Shown: piece by piece, positions 27,100-39,000 of the stretch
Position numbering within the stretch: position 1 is the stretch's first letter
Layout of the letters: each line of letters begins with the position of its first letter
NCBI RefSeq assembly: GCF_003634935.1
Contig: NZ_RBXO01000001.1
Coordinates: forward strand, 5,357,501-5,421,500
Direction: 5' to 3'
DNA: 64,000 bases
Origin: Saccharothrix australiensis
GTDB lineage: Bacteria; Actinomycetota; Actinomycetes; Mycobacteriales; Pseudonocardiaceae
Program-made: the position numbers and the translations under genes
Notes under the pieces: model-generated
Seen by the model: only the letters and a program-made list of their open reading frames with translations
Database searches by the model: none
What the model was told of the DNA's origin: nothing

Positions 27100-30000
27100 A
27101 TGACCACGTCCAAGGAAAGCCGCATCTCCGCGCTGCCCGCACACCTGCGGGAGCGCCTGCGCGACCGGCTGGCCGGCAAGGGCGCGCCGGTCGCGACCGA
27201 GCCCGCCATCCCGACCGCGCCGCGCACGGGTCCGCTGCCGCTGTCGCCCGGCCAGCGGCGGCTGTGGTTCCTCGACCAGTTCCAGCCCGGCGACACCGAG
27301 TACAACAGCGCCTTCGCGCTGCGGCTGCGCGGGCCGCTCGACGTGCCGCGCCTCACCGGGGCGGTGCGCGGGCTGGTGCGGCGGCACGAGTCGCTGCGCA
27401 CCGCGTTCGACCAGGTCGACGGGCAGCCGGTGCAGGTCATCCACGCCGACCCGGTGCTCGACGTGCCGCTGGTGGACGCGCCCGACCCGGACGCCGCGCT
27501 GCGCGCCGAGGTGGAGCGGCCGTTCGACCTGGCGCGCGGTCCGCTGTTCCGGGCGGTCGTGCTGCGGGTCGCGCCCGAGGACCACGTGCTGCTGCTGACG
27601 TCCCACCACATCGTCGTGGACGGCTGGTCGCTCGGCGTGCTGGTGGAGGAGCTGGGCGCGCTGTACCGGGGCGAGGCGCTGCCGCCGCCCGCGCTCCAGT
27701 ACGCGGACTACGCGGTGTGGCAGCGGGACCGGCCGGTGCGCGTCGACTACTGGCGCGAGCGGCTGGCCGGCGTGCAGCCGCTGGAGCTGCCGACCGACCG
27801 GCCCCGGCCCGCCGAGCGGACCTCGGCGGGCGCGACCCGCGGGTTCACCGTGCCGGCCGCGCTCACCGCGCGGCTCGCGGAGCTGGCCCGCGCCAACGAG
27901 ACCACCCTGTTCACCGTCCTGCTCACCGCGTGCCAGGTGCTGCTGGCCCGCTACACCGGGCAGGACGACATCGCGGTCGGCACGGTGACCAGCGGTCGCG
28001 GCCGACCGGAGTTGCAGCGGCTGGTGGGCTTCCTCGTCGGCACCGTCGTCATCCGGTCCACTGTGGACACGTCGCGCACGTTCGAGGAGCTGCTGCGCGA
28101 GACCGGGGCGGTCGCCCTCGACGCGTTCGCGCACGACGACGTGCCGTTCGACCGGGTGGTGGAGGCGGTCGCGGCGCGCCGCGACCCGAGCCGCACGCCG
28201 CTGTTCGACGTGATGGTGTCGATGCAGAACGTGGGTGGCTCGCTGCCCCGGTTACCCGGCCTGGAGGTGGCCGAGCAGCCGCTGACCCGGCGCAAGGCGA
28301 TCTTCGACCTCGGCATCGACTTCACCGCCGCCGACGACGGCGTCCACTGCCTGGTCGAGTACAACACCGACCTGTTCGACGCGGCCACCGTGGACCGGAT
28401 GTGCCGCCACCTGCACGTCCTGCTGGCGCGCTGCGCGGCCGAGCCGCGCCGCCGGCTCGCCGACGTGCCGCTGCTGCTGGGCGACGAGCCGGACCCGCGC
28501 GGCGCGGCGATGGCGGTGCCGGCCACGACGTTCCCCGCGCTGGTCACGGCGCAGGCCGCCCGCACGCCCGACGCCACCGCCGTGGTGTGCGGAGAGGTCC
28601 GGCTGACCTTCGCCGAGCTGGAGGCGCGGTCGAACCGGCTGGCCCACCGCCTGGTCGCGGACGGGGTGCGGCCCGAGCAGGTCGTCGCGCTGTCGGCGCC
28701 GCGCGGCGCGGACGCCGTCGTGGCGGTGCTGGGCATCCTGAAGGCCGGTGCGGCGTACCTGCCGGTGGACCCGTCGCTGCCGGAGCGCCGCCGGGCGTAC
28801 CTGACGGGCGATTCCGGCGCGGTGCGGGTGATCGACGGCCCGGTCGACACGGCGGGGATGCCCGACACGCCGCCTCCGGTCCGCCTGCGCCCGGACCACG
28901 CGGCGTACGTCATCTACACCTCCGGCTCCACCGGCCGGCCCAAGGGCGTGGTCGTCGAGCACCGGAACCTGGTGAACCTGCTGCACAACCACCGGGAGGA
29001 GTTCGGCCCGGAGCGCCTGCGGATCGGGCTGACCGCCGTGTTCTCGTTCGACACGTCGTGGGACGGCCTGGCGCGGCTGGCCGACGGACACGAGGTGCAC
29101 GTCCTGACCGACGACGTCCGCCTCGAACCCGCCGCGCTGGTCGACTACGTCCGCGAGCACCGCATCGACTTCCTCGACCTCACACCCTCCTACGTCCAAC
29201 AGCTCCTCCCCGCCGGACTCCTCGACGGCGACCACACGCCCAAGATCCTCATGCTCGGCGGCGAAGCCCTGCCCACGTCCCTGTGGCGGGAACTCCTCGA
29301 CGCACCGACGCGGGCCTACAACTTCTACGGCCCCACCGAGACCACCGTCGACGCCGTCTCGACGCCCGTGACGGGCGACCGGCCGGTCATCGGCCGCCCG
29401 CTGCGCAACCTCACGGCCTACGTGCTCGACGCGAACCTCCAGCCGCAACCCGAGGGCGTGCCCGGCGAGTTGTTCATCGCGGGCGCACAGGTCGCGCGCG
29501 GCTACCTCAACCGACCCAGCCTCACCGCACAGCGGTTCCTGCCCGACCCCTTCGGACCACCCGGCACCCGCATGTACCGCACCGGCGACCGCGTCCGCTG
29601 GACCGACGACCGACTCGAATACCTCGGCCGCACCGACGACCAGGTCAAGATCCGCGGCTACCGCATCGAACCGGGCGAAGTCGAAACCGCACTGCTCAGC
29701 CACCCCGACGTCGGCGAGGCGGCGGTCGTCGCGCGCACCGACCACGGGCACACCCGGCTCGTCGCCTACGTCGTCACCACCGCGCCGGTCGACCTGCGCG
29801 CCCACCTCAAGCCGCTGCTGCCGGACTACCAGGTCCCGGCGGCGTTCGTGGAGCTGGACCGCATCCCGTTGACGCCCAACGGGAAGCTCGACCGGGCGGC
29901 GCTGCCCGCGCCGCGGGTGGCCGGCGACGACCACGTCGCGCCGACGACGCCCGAGGAGGCCGAGCTGGCGCGCATCTGGGCCGACGTGCTGGGCGTGGAG

Positions 30001-33000
30001 CGGGTCGGCGCGCACGACAACTTCTTCACCCTCGGCGGCGACTCGATCCTGTCGATCCAGCTCGTGTCGCGCGCCCGGCGGGCCGGGTTCCGGCTCACCT
30101 CGCGGGACGTGTTCCGCCACCAGACCGTGGCGGAGCTGGCGCGGGCCGCGACGGCGGCGGCCGAGCCCGCGCCGCGGCGCGTGTTCACCGGCCCCGCGCC
30201 GCTGACGCCGATCCAGCGCTGGTTCTTCGCCGAGCACGGGCCGCTGGCGCACTTCACGATGACGCTGCTGGTGGAGCTGGAGCCGTCGGTGGACGAGGAG
30301 GCGCTGCGGAGCGCCGTGCGGGCCGTCGTCCGGCACCACGACGCGCTGCGCCTGCGGTTCCGGCGGGTGGACGGCCGGTGGGCGCAGGAGGTGGCCGACG
30401 GCGACGACGACGTGTTCCGCGTCGAGGCCGGAGTGGACACCGACGCCGACACCGAGGCCCGCGTCCGGGCGGCCCGGCAGGACCTGGACCTCTCCGACGG
30501 ACCGCTGCTGCGGGCCGTGCTGCTCCGCGGCGCGCGGCCGGCGTTGCTGTTGACCGCGCACCACCTGGTGGTGGACGGCGTGTCGTGGCGAATCCTGTTG
30601 GCGGACCTGGAGAAGGCGTACCGGGGCGAGGCCCTGGAGCCGGTCGGGACGTCGTTCACCCAGTGGGCGCACCGCCTCGCCGAGCACGTGCGGTCGGGCG
30701 CGCTGGACGACGCGCTGCCGCACTGGCGCTCCATGCCCGAGCCGGTCGCCCTGCCGGTGGACCGGGACGGCCCCAACACGGCGGGCTCCGCGCGCGTGGT
30801 GTCGGTGCGGCTGGACCGCGAGACGACCGACGCGCTGCTGCACCGCGTGCCGCCCGTGTACCGGACGCAGGTCAACGACGTGCTGCTGAGCGCGCTGGGG
30901 CGCGTGCTGGCCGAGTGGACCGGCCGGGACTCGGTGGCGGTGGCGCTGGAGGGCCACGGCCGCGAGGAGCTGTTCGACGACGTCGACCTCTCCCGCACCG
31001 TCGGCTGGTTCACCACGCAGTTCCCGGTGGTGCTGGACACGTGCGACGACTGGGGCCGCACCCTCAAGGCCGTCAAGGAGAACCTGCGCGCCGTGCCGCA
31101 CCGGGGGCTGAGCTTCGAGGCGCTCGGCGTCGGTACGCCGCTGCCGGCGGTCTCGTTCAACTACCACGGCCGGTTCGAGGTCGCCGACGGCGGCTTCTAC
31201 CGCGCCCGCCGCGACGCCGCGGGCGAGGACGTCGCGCCGGACCGGCCGCGCGGCCACCTGCTGGAGGTCACCGGGCTGGTCGAGCACGGCGAGCTGGCGC
31301 TGCGCTGGGAGTACTCGGACCACGCGCACGACCGCGCGACCGTGCGGCGGCTGGCCGACCGGATGCTCGACGCGCTGCGGGAGGTCGTGGCGCACTGCGC
31401 GACGCCGGGCGCGGGCGGCTGGACCCCGTCGGACTTCCCGCTGGCCCGGCTCACGCAGGAGCAGGTCGACCGGATCGCCGGGCCGGACGTGGAGGACGTC
31501 TACCGGCTGACGCCGTTGCAGGCGGGCATGGTGTTCCACAGCCTGGTCGAGCCCGGCGCGTACGTGGACCGGGTGCGGCTGGTGCTGGACGGCGTCACCG
31601 ACCCGGCGGCGCTGGCCGAGGCGTGGCAGCGGGTCGTGGACCGCACGCCCGTGTTGCGCAGCAGCGTGGTGTGGGACGGGGTCGACGAGCCCGTGCAGGT
31701 GGTGCACCGGCACGTGACCGTGCCCGCCGACGGCGAGCTGGACCTCGGTGTCGCGCCGCTGCTGCGGGTCCGGGTCACGCCGCTGTCCGACGAGCGCGTG
31801 GAGCTGGTGTGGTCGTCGCACCACGTGATCCTGGACGGGTGGAGCACCGGCCAGGTGTTCGCGGAGGTGCTGGAGCACTACCGCGCCATCACCGGGGGGC
31901 GGCCCGCGCGGCTGCCCGCGCGCCGCCCGTTCCGCGACTACCTCCGCCGGCTGGCCGACCTGGGCGACGCCGAGCGGGACGCCGCCGAGGCGTACTGGCG
32001 GTCGGCGCTGTCCGAGGTGGACGTGCCGACGCCGCTGCCCTACGACCGGCCGCCCGCCGAGGCGCACCGGGCGGCGGCGACGGCGTCCGTGCGCGTCGAG
32101 GTGGACCTCGGCGGCGCGCCGCAGCGGGCCGGGCTGACCGTCAACACCGTCGTGCAGGGCGCGTGGGCGCTGCTGCTGGCGCAGGTGTCCGGCGAGCACG
32201 ACGTGGTGTTCGGCAGCACGGTGTCCGGCCGCCCGGCCGAGCTGCCCGGCGTCGAGACCATGATCGGCATGTTGATCAACACGGTGCCGACGCGGGTGAC
32301 CGTCGACCCGGCCGCCCGCGTCGGCGCGTGGCTGCGGGAGTTGCAGGCCGCGCAGGGCGAGGCGCGCCGGTACGACCACACGGCGCTGGCCGACATCCAG
32401 TCGTGGGTGGGCGCGCGGCTGTTCGACAGCGTGGTGGTGTTCGAGAACTACCCGTTCGACCGGGACGGCGACGGGCCGCGGGTGGTCGAGGTCGACGCGG
32501 TGGACGACACGACGCTGCCGCTGGCCCTCACCGCGTCCGGGACCGACCGGCTCGCCCTGGAGCTGGCCTACGACCCCGACCTGTTCGACGTCGCCACCGC
32601 CGACCGGCTCGCGGGCCGGCTGCGCGACCTCGTCGCGGCGATCGCGCGGGACGTCGACGCGCCGGTCGCCGACCTGTCGCGGCTGTCGCCCGAGGACGAG
32701 CGGCGCGTGCTGGTCGAGTGGAACCGGACCGCGCTCGACACGCCGGCCGCGCTGTACCCGGAGGTGTTCGCGGCGCAGGCCGCCCGGACGCCGGACGACA
32801 CGGCGCTGGTGTTCCGCGACGCGCGCTGGACGTTCGCCGAGCTGGACGCGCGGGCGAACCGCCTGGCGCACCACCTGGTCGCGCGGGGCGCGGGACCGGA
32901 GCGGGTGGTGGCGGTGCGGCTGCCGCGCTCGGCCGACGTGGTCGTGGCCGTGCTGGCGGTGCTCAAGGCGGGCGCGGTGTACCTGCCGGTCGACGTCGGC

Positions 33001-36000
33001 CTGCCCGCCGAGCGCGTGGACTTCCTGCTGGCCGACGCGCGGCCGGCGCTCGTGCTGGACGAGCTGCCCGACACGTCCGGGCTGCCCGGCACCGCTCCCC
33101 CGGTGCCGCTGCGCCCGGACCACGCCGCCTACGTGATCTACACGTCGGGCTCGACGGGGCGGCCCAAGGGCGTCGTGGTCGAGCACGGGCAGCTCGCGAA
33201 CCTGTTCCACGCCAACCGGCACGACCTGATGGGCGAGCGGACGTCCTTCGCCCTCACCGCGACGTTCTCGTTCGACACGTCGTGGGAGGGCCTGCTGTTC
33301 CTCGCCGGCGGCGGCGAGCTGCACGTCATCGACGAGGAGCTGCGCCTGGACCCGGCCGCCCTGGTCGACTACGTCCGGACGCGCGGCATCGGCACCGTCG
33401 ACCTCACGCCGTCCTACGCGCACCGCCTGGTCGAGGCCGGCCTGCTGGACTCCGGTGTCCGCCGCGTCCTGCTCGGCGGCGAGGCGGTCGACGCGGCGCT
33501 GTGGCGGGCGATCGCCGCCTCCGCCGTCGAGGGCTTCAACTACTACGGGCCGACCGAGACCGCGGTCGACGCGGTGTCGACCGCCATCACCGGTGACCGG
33601 CCGGTGATCGGCCGGCCGCTGCACAACCTCGCCGCCTACGTGCTCGACCGCGACCTGCGGCCGGTGCCGCCGGGTGTGGTGGGCGAGCTGTTCGTGGCGG
33701 GCGCGCAGGTCTCGCGCGGCTACCTCGGGCAGCCCGGCCTGACCGCGCGGCGCTTCCCGCCCGACCCGTTCGGCCGGCCGGGCGCGCGGATGTACCGGAC
33801 CGGCGACCGCGTGCGGTGGCTGCCCGACGGTCGGCTGGAGTACCTGGGCCGGGCCGACGACCAGGTCAAGATCCGGGGGTTCCGGGTCGAGCCGGGCGAG
33901 GTGGCCGCCGCGCTGCGCGCGGTGCCGGGCGTGCGCGACGCCGTCGTGGTCGTCCGGGACGGCCGGCTCGTCGGGTACGTCACCGGCGTGCCCGAGCGCG
34001 ACGCGCGGGCGGCGCTGGCCGCGTCGCTGCCGGATCACCTGGTGCCGTCGGCCGTGGTGGTCCTGGACAGCTTCCCGCTGGCGCCCAGCGGGAAGGTCGA
34101 CCGGCGGGCGCTGCCGGAGCCGGCGTTCACCGGCGGTCGCGTCGAGCCGGCCACCGACGCCGAGCGGACCGTCGCCGCGATCTGGGCCGACGTCCTGGGC
34201 CTGGCGCGGGTCGGCGCGGAGGACGACTTCTTCGCGCTGGGCGGCGACTCGATCCTCAGCATCGGCGTGACGTCGCGGCTGCGCGCCGCCTTCGGCGTGC
34301 AGCTCTCGCCGCGCGCGGTGTTCGAGCACCGCACGGTGCGCGCGCTCGCTTTTGTGCTCGCGGGCGCCGCCGCCGCGGACGCCATCCCGGTGCTGCCGCG
34401 CGGTGGCCCGCACCCGCAGTCGCCCGCGCAGCGGCGGCTGTGGTTCCTGGACCAGTTCGAGCCCGGCGGTGTCGAGTACGTGACGCCGACCGCGTGGCGG
34501 CTGCGCGGCCCGCTCGACGTCGGCGCGCTGCGGCGCGCGGTGAACGGGCTCGTCGCCCGGCACGAGTCGCTGCGCACGACGTTCGACGACGCGGGGCAGG
34601 TCGTGCGCGAGCCGTTCGACGTGCCGCTGACCGTGGAGGGCCGCCCGTGGGAGCAGGTGGTGCGGCAGGAGGCCACGACGCCGTTCGACCTGCGGGAGGG
34701 CCCGCTGGTGCGGGCGCGGCTGGTGCGGGTGGCCGACGACGACCACGTGTTCGTGCTGACCCTGCACCACATCGTCACCGACGGCTGGTCCACCGGTGTG
34801 CTGGCCCGCGACCTCGGCGCGCTGTACGCCGGCGACGAGCTGCCGCCGCTGCCCGTGCAGTACGTGGACTTCACGGCGTGGCAGGAGGCGCCGCCGGTCG
34901 ACTACTGGGCGCGGCGGCTGGCCGGCGTCCCGCCGCTGGAGCTGCCCACCGACCGGCCCCGGCCGGCGGTGCGCACGGGCGCGGGCGCGATGCGCTCGTT
35001 CACCGTGCCGGCGGAGGTCGCGGCGGCGGTGAAGGAGCTGGCGCGGCGGCACGGCGACACGGTGTTCACCACGCTCGTCGCGGCCTGCCAGGCGCTGCTG
35101 GCCCGGTACACCGGGCAGGACGACATCGCGGTCGGCACGGCGGTGTCGGGCCGGGGTCGCGCCGAGCTGGACGACGTGGTCGGCCTGTTCGTCAACACCG
35201 TCGTCCTGCGGTCCACAGTGGACACGAGGCGGAGCTTCACCGAGCTGTTGACCGGGGTGCGGTCCGCGGTGCTCGACGGGTTCGCGCACCAGGACGTGCC
35301 GTTCGAGCGGGTCGTGGAGGCCGTGCGCCCGGACCGCGACCCGAGCCGCAACGCCCTGTTCGACGTCATGGTGCTGGTGCAGAACACCGGTGACGCGGCG
35401 CCCGTGCTGCCGGGCGTGGTCGCGACCGAGCTGCCGCTGCCGCTGACCACCGCCACCTGCGACCTGACGTTCGAGTTCGGCGAGTCCGACGGCGCGCTGC
35501 TGGGCGCGGTCGAGTACAGCACCGACCTGTTCGACGCCGCCACCGTCGACCGCATGGCGCGGCACCTGGTCGCGCTGCTGGCCGGGGTCGCCGCCGCGCC
35601 CGACCGGCCGCTGTCGGCGATCCCGCTGCTGTCGGGCGACGAGCCCGACCCGCGCGGCAGGGTCACCGACGTGCCGCACACGACGTTCCCCGCGCTGTTC
35701 GAGGCCCAAGCCGCGCGCACGCCGCACGCGACCGCCGTGGTGTGCGGCGACACGCGCCTGACCTACGCCGAGGTGGACGAGCGCGCGAACCGGCTGGCCC
35801 ACCACCTGATCGCGCGGGGCGCGTCGCCCGAGCGCGTGGTCGCCGTGCTGCTGCCCCGGTCCGCCGACGTCGTGGTGGCGATCCTGGCCGTGCACAAGGC
35901 GGGCGCGGTGTACCTGCCGGTCGACCGGGACCTGCCGCGCGAGCGGGTCGACTTCCTGCTGCGGGACGCCGACCCGGCGCTGGTGCTCGACTCGTGGCCG

Positions 36001-39000
36001 GACCTCGCCGGGTGCCCGGCGCACCGGCCGGGCGTGCCGGTGCGGCCGGACCACGCGGCGTACGTCATCCACACCTCCGGCTCCACCGGCACGCCGAAGG
36101 GCGTCGTGGTGGAGCACCGCCACCTGGTCAACCTGCTGCACAACCACCGCGCCGACTTCGCGGCCGAGCCGCTGCGGGTGGCCTTGTCGGCGGTGTTCTC
36201 GTTCGACACGTCCTGGGAGGGCCCGCTGCTCATGGCCGACGGCCACGAGCTGCACGTCCTGACCGACGACGTCCGCCTCGAACCCGCCGCGCTGGTCGAC
36301 TACGTCCGCCAGCACCGCATCGACTTCCTCGACCTCACACCCTCCTACGTCCAACAGCTCCTCCCCGCCGGACTCCTCGACGGCGACCACACGCCCAAGA
36401 TCCTCATGCTCGGCGGCGAAGCCCTGCCCGCCACGCTGTGGCGCGAGCTGGCGGCTTCACCGACGCGGGCCTACAACTTCTACGGCCCCACCGAGACCAC
36501 CGTCGACGCCGTCTCGACGCCCGTGACGGGCGACCGGCCGGTCATCGGCCGCCCCCTGGACAACCTGGTCGCGCACGTGCTCGACGCCGACCTCCGACCG
36601 ACACCGACCGGGGTGCCCGGCGAGCTGTACATCGCGGGCGCACAGGTCGCGCGCGGCTACCTCAACCGACCCGGCCTCACCGCACAGCGGTTCCTGCCCG
36701 ACCCGTACGGACCACCCGGCACCCGCATGTACCGCACCGGCGACCGCGTCCGCTGGACCGACGACCGACTCGAATACCTCGGCCGCACCGACGACCAGGT
36801 CAAGATCCGCGGCTACCGCATCGAACCGGGCGAAGTCGAAACCGCACTGCTCAGCCACCCCGACGTCACGCAGGCCGTGGTCGTGGCGCGGGAGCACAAC
36901 GGGCACCAGCGGCTCGTCGCCTACACCGTGGGCGCGCCGGCGGACCCGGCCGGGTGGCTCAAGGACCGGCTGCCCGACCACCTGGTGCCGTCGGCCTTCG
37001 TGGCGCTGGACGCCGTGCCGATGACGCCGAGCGGCAAGGTCGACCGCCGCGCGCTGCCCGCGCCGACGTTCACCGACGCCGGGTACGTGCCGCCCGCGCC
37101 CGGTGTCGCGGCGGAGCTGGCCGCGATCTGGGCCGACGTGCTCGGGGTGGAGCGGGTCGGCGCGCGGGACAACTTCTTCGCGCTGGGCGGCGACTCGATC
37201 CTGAGCATGCAGGTGGTGTCGCGCGCCCGGCAGGCCGGGATGCGGTTGACGGCCAAGGAGGTCTTCCTGCGGCAGACCGTGGCCGAGCTGGCGCTCGCGG
37301 TCACCGCCGACACCGGCGGCGCGCACGAGGTCGTGACCGGCCCGGCCCCGCTGACCCCGATCCAGCGCTGGTTCTTCGCCGAGCACGGGCCGCTGGCGCA
37401 CTTCACCATGTCCGTCCTCACCGACCTCGGCGACGACGTGGACGTGCCCGCGCTGCGGTCCGCGCTGCACGCGGTCGTCGCGCGCCACGACGCCCTGCGC
37501 ACGCGGTTCACGCGGGTGGACGGGCAGTGGCGGCAGGAGGTCGCGGGCACTGGGGAGGACGTGCTGCGCCTGGCGTCCACAGTGGACCACCCGGCGGAGG
37601 CCGACGCGGCGCGGAGGAGCCTGGACCTGGAGCGCGGCCCGCTGTTCCGGGCGGTGCTGTTCCCCGACGGCAAGCTGTTCCTCACCGCGCACCACCTCGT
37701 CGTGGACGCGGTGTCGTGGCGGATCGTCCTGTCCGACCTGCGGACCGCCTACGCGGGCGGCGACCTCGCGCCGGTGGGCACCCCGTTCGCCGGCTGGGCG
37801 CACCGGCTGGACGCCCACGTGCGGTCCGGCGGGTTCGACGGGGCGCTCGCGCACTGGGCGGCCGTGCCCGTGGAGGAGCCGACGCCCACGACGGCGGGCA
37901 CCGCGCGCGGCGTGTCGGTGCGGTTGGGGCGCGCCGACACCGACGCCCTGCTGCACCGGGTGCCCGAGGCGTACCGGACGCGGGTCGACGACGTGCTGCT
38001 GACCGCGCTGGCCGCGGCGTTCGGTGGCCGCGCGCTGGTCGCGCTGGAGGGACACGGCCGCGAGGAGCTGTTCGACGGCGTCGACCTGTCCCGCACCGTC
38101 GGCTGGTTCACCGCGCAGTTCCCGGTGGCGCTGGAGGTGCCCGCCGGCGACTGGGGACGCGCGCTCAAGGCGGTGAAGGAGCGGCTGCGGGCGGTGCCGG
38201 ACCGGGGGCTGAGCTACGAGGCGCTGCGCTACGCCGATCGCGGGCTGACCGGCGCGCTGCCGCGCGTGTGCTTCAACTACCTGGGCCGGTTCGAGTCCGA
38301 CGCGTTCGGCGAGGCCGAGCACGGCCGCGAGGTGCCCGACGACCTCGTGCGACCGCACCTGCTCGACATCACCGCCGCCGTGACCGACGGCGAACTCGCG
38401 CTGGAGTGGGAGTACTCCACGCAGGCGCACGACGAGGCCGAGGTGCGGGCGCTGGCCGACCGGATGGTGGACGCCCTGCGCGGCATCGTCGCGCACTGCG
38501 CGTCACCCGAGGCGTGGGGCCGCACGCCGTCGGACTTCCCGTTGGCGCGGCTCACGCAGGAGCAGGTCGACCGGATCGCCCGGCCCGACGTGGAGGACGT
38601 CTACCCGCTCACGCCGTTGCAGGCGGGGATGCTGTTCCACGACCTGGTGGACGACGGCACGGCCTACTTCAACCAGCTCCGCGTCCGACTGTCCGGTGTG
38701 GACTCGCCCGAGCGCCTCGCCCGCGCGTGGCAGCGCGTGGTCGACCGCACCCCGACCCTGCGCACCGCCGTGGTGTGGGAGGGCGTGGACGAGCCGGTGC
38801 AGGTGGTGCGCCGCGACGTGGTGCTGCCGGTGGAGTTCGCGCCGGTGACCGACGAGCTGGTGGCGCGCGACGCCCGGCGGGGGCTGGACCTCACCCGCGC
38901 GCCGTTGATGCGGCTGGTGGTCGGGCGCGTCTCCGACCACGAGGTCGACCTGCTGTGGACCTCGCACCACCTGCTGCTGGACGGCTGGAGCACCGCGCAG

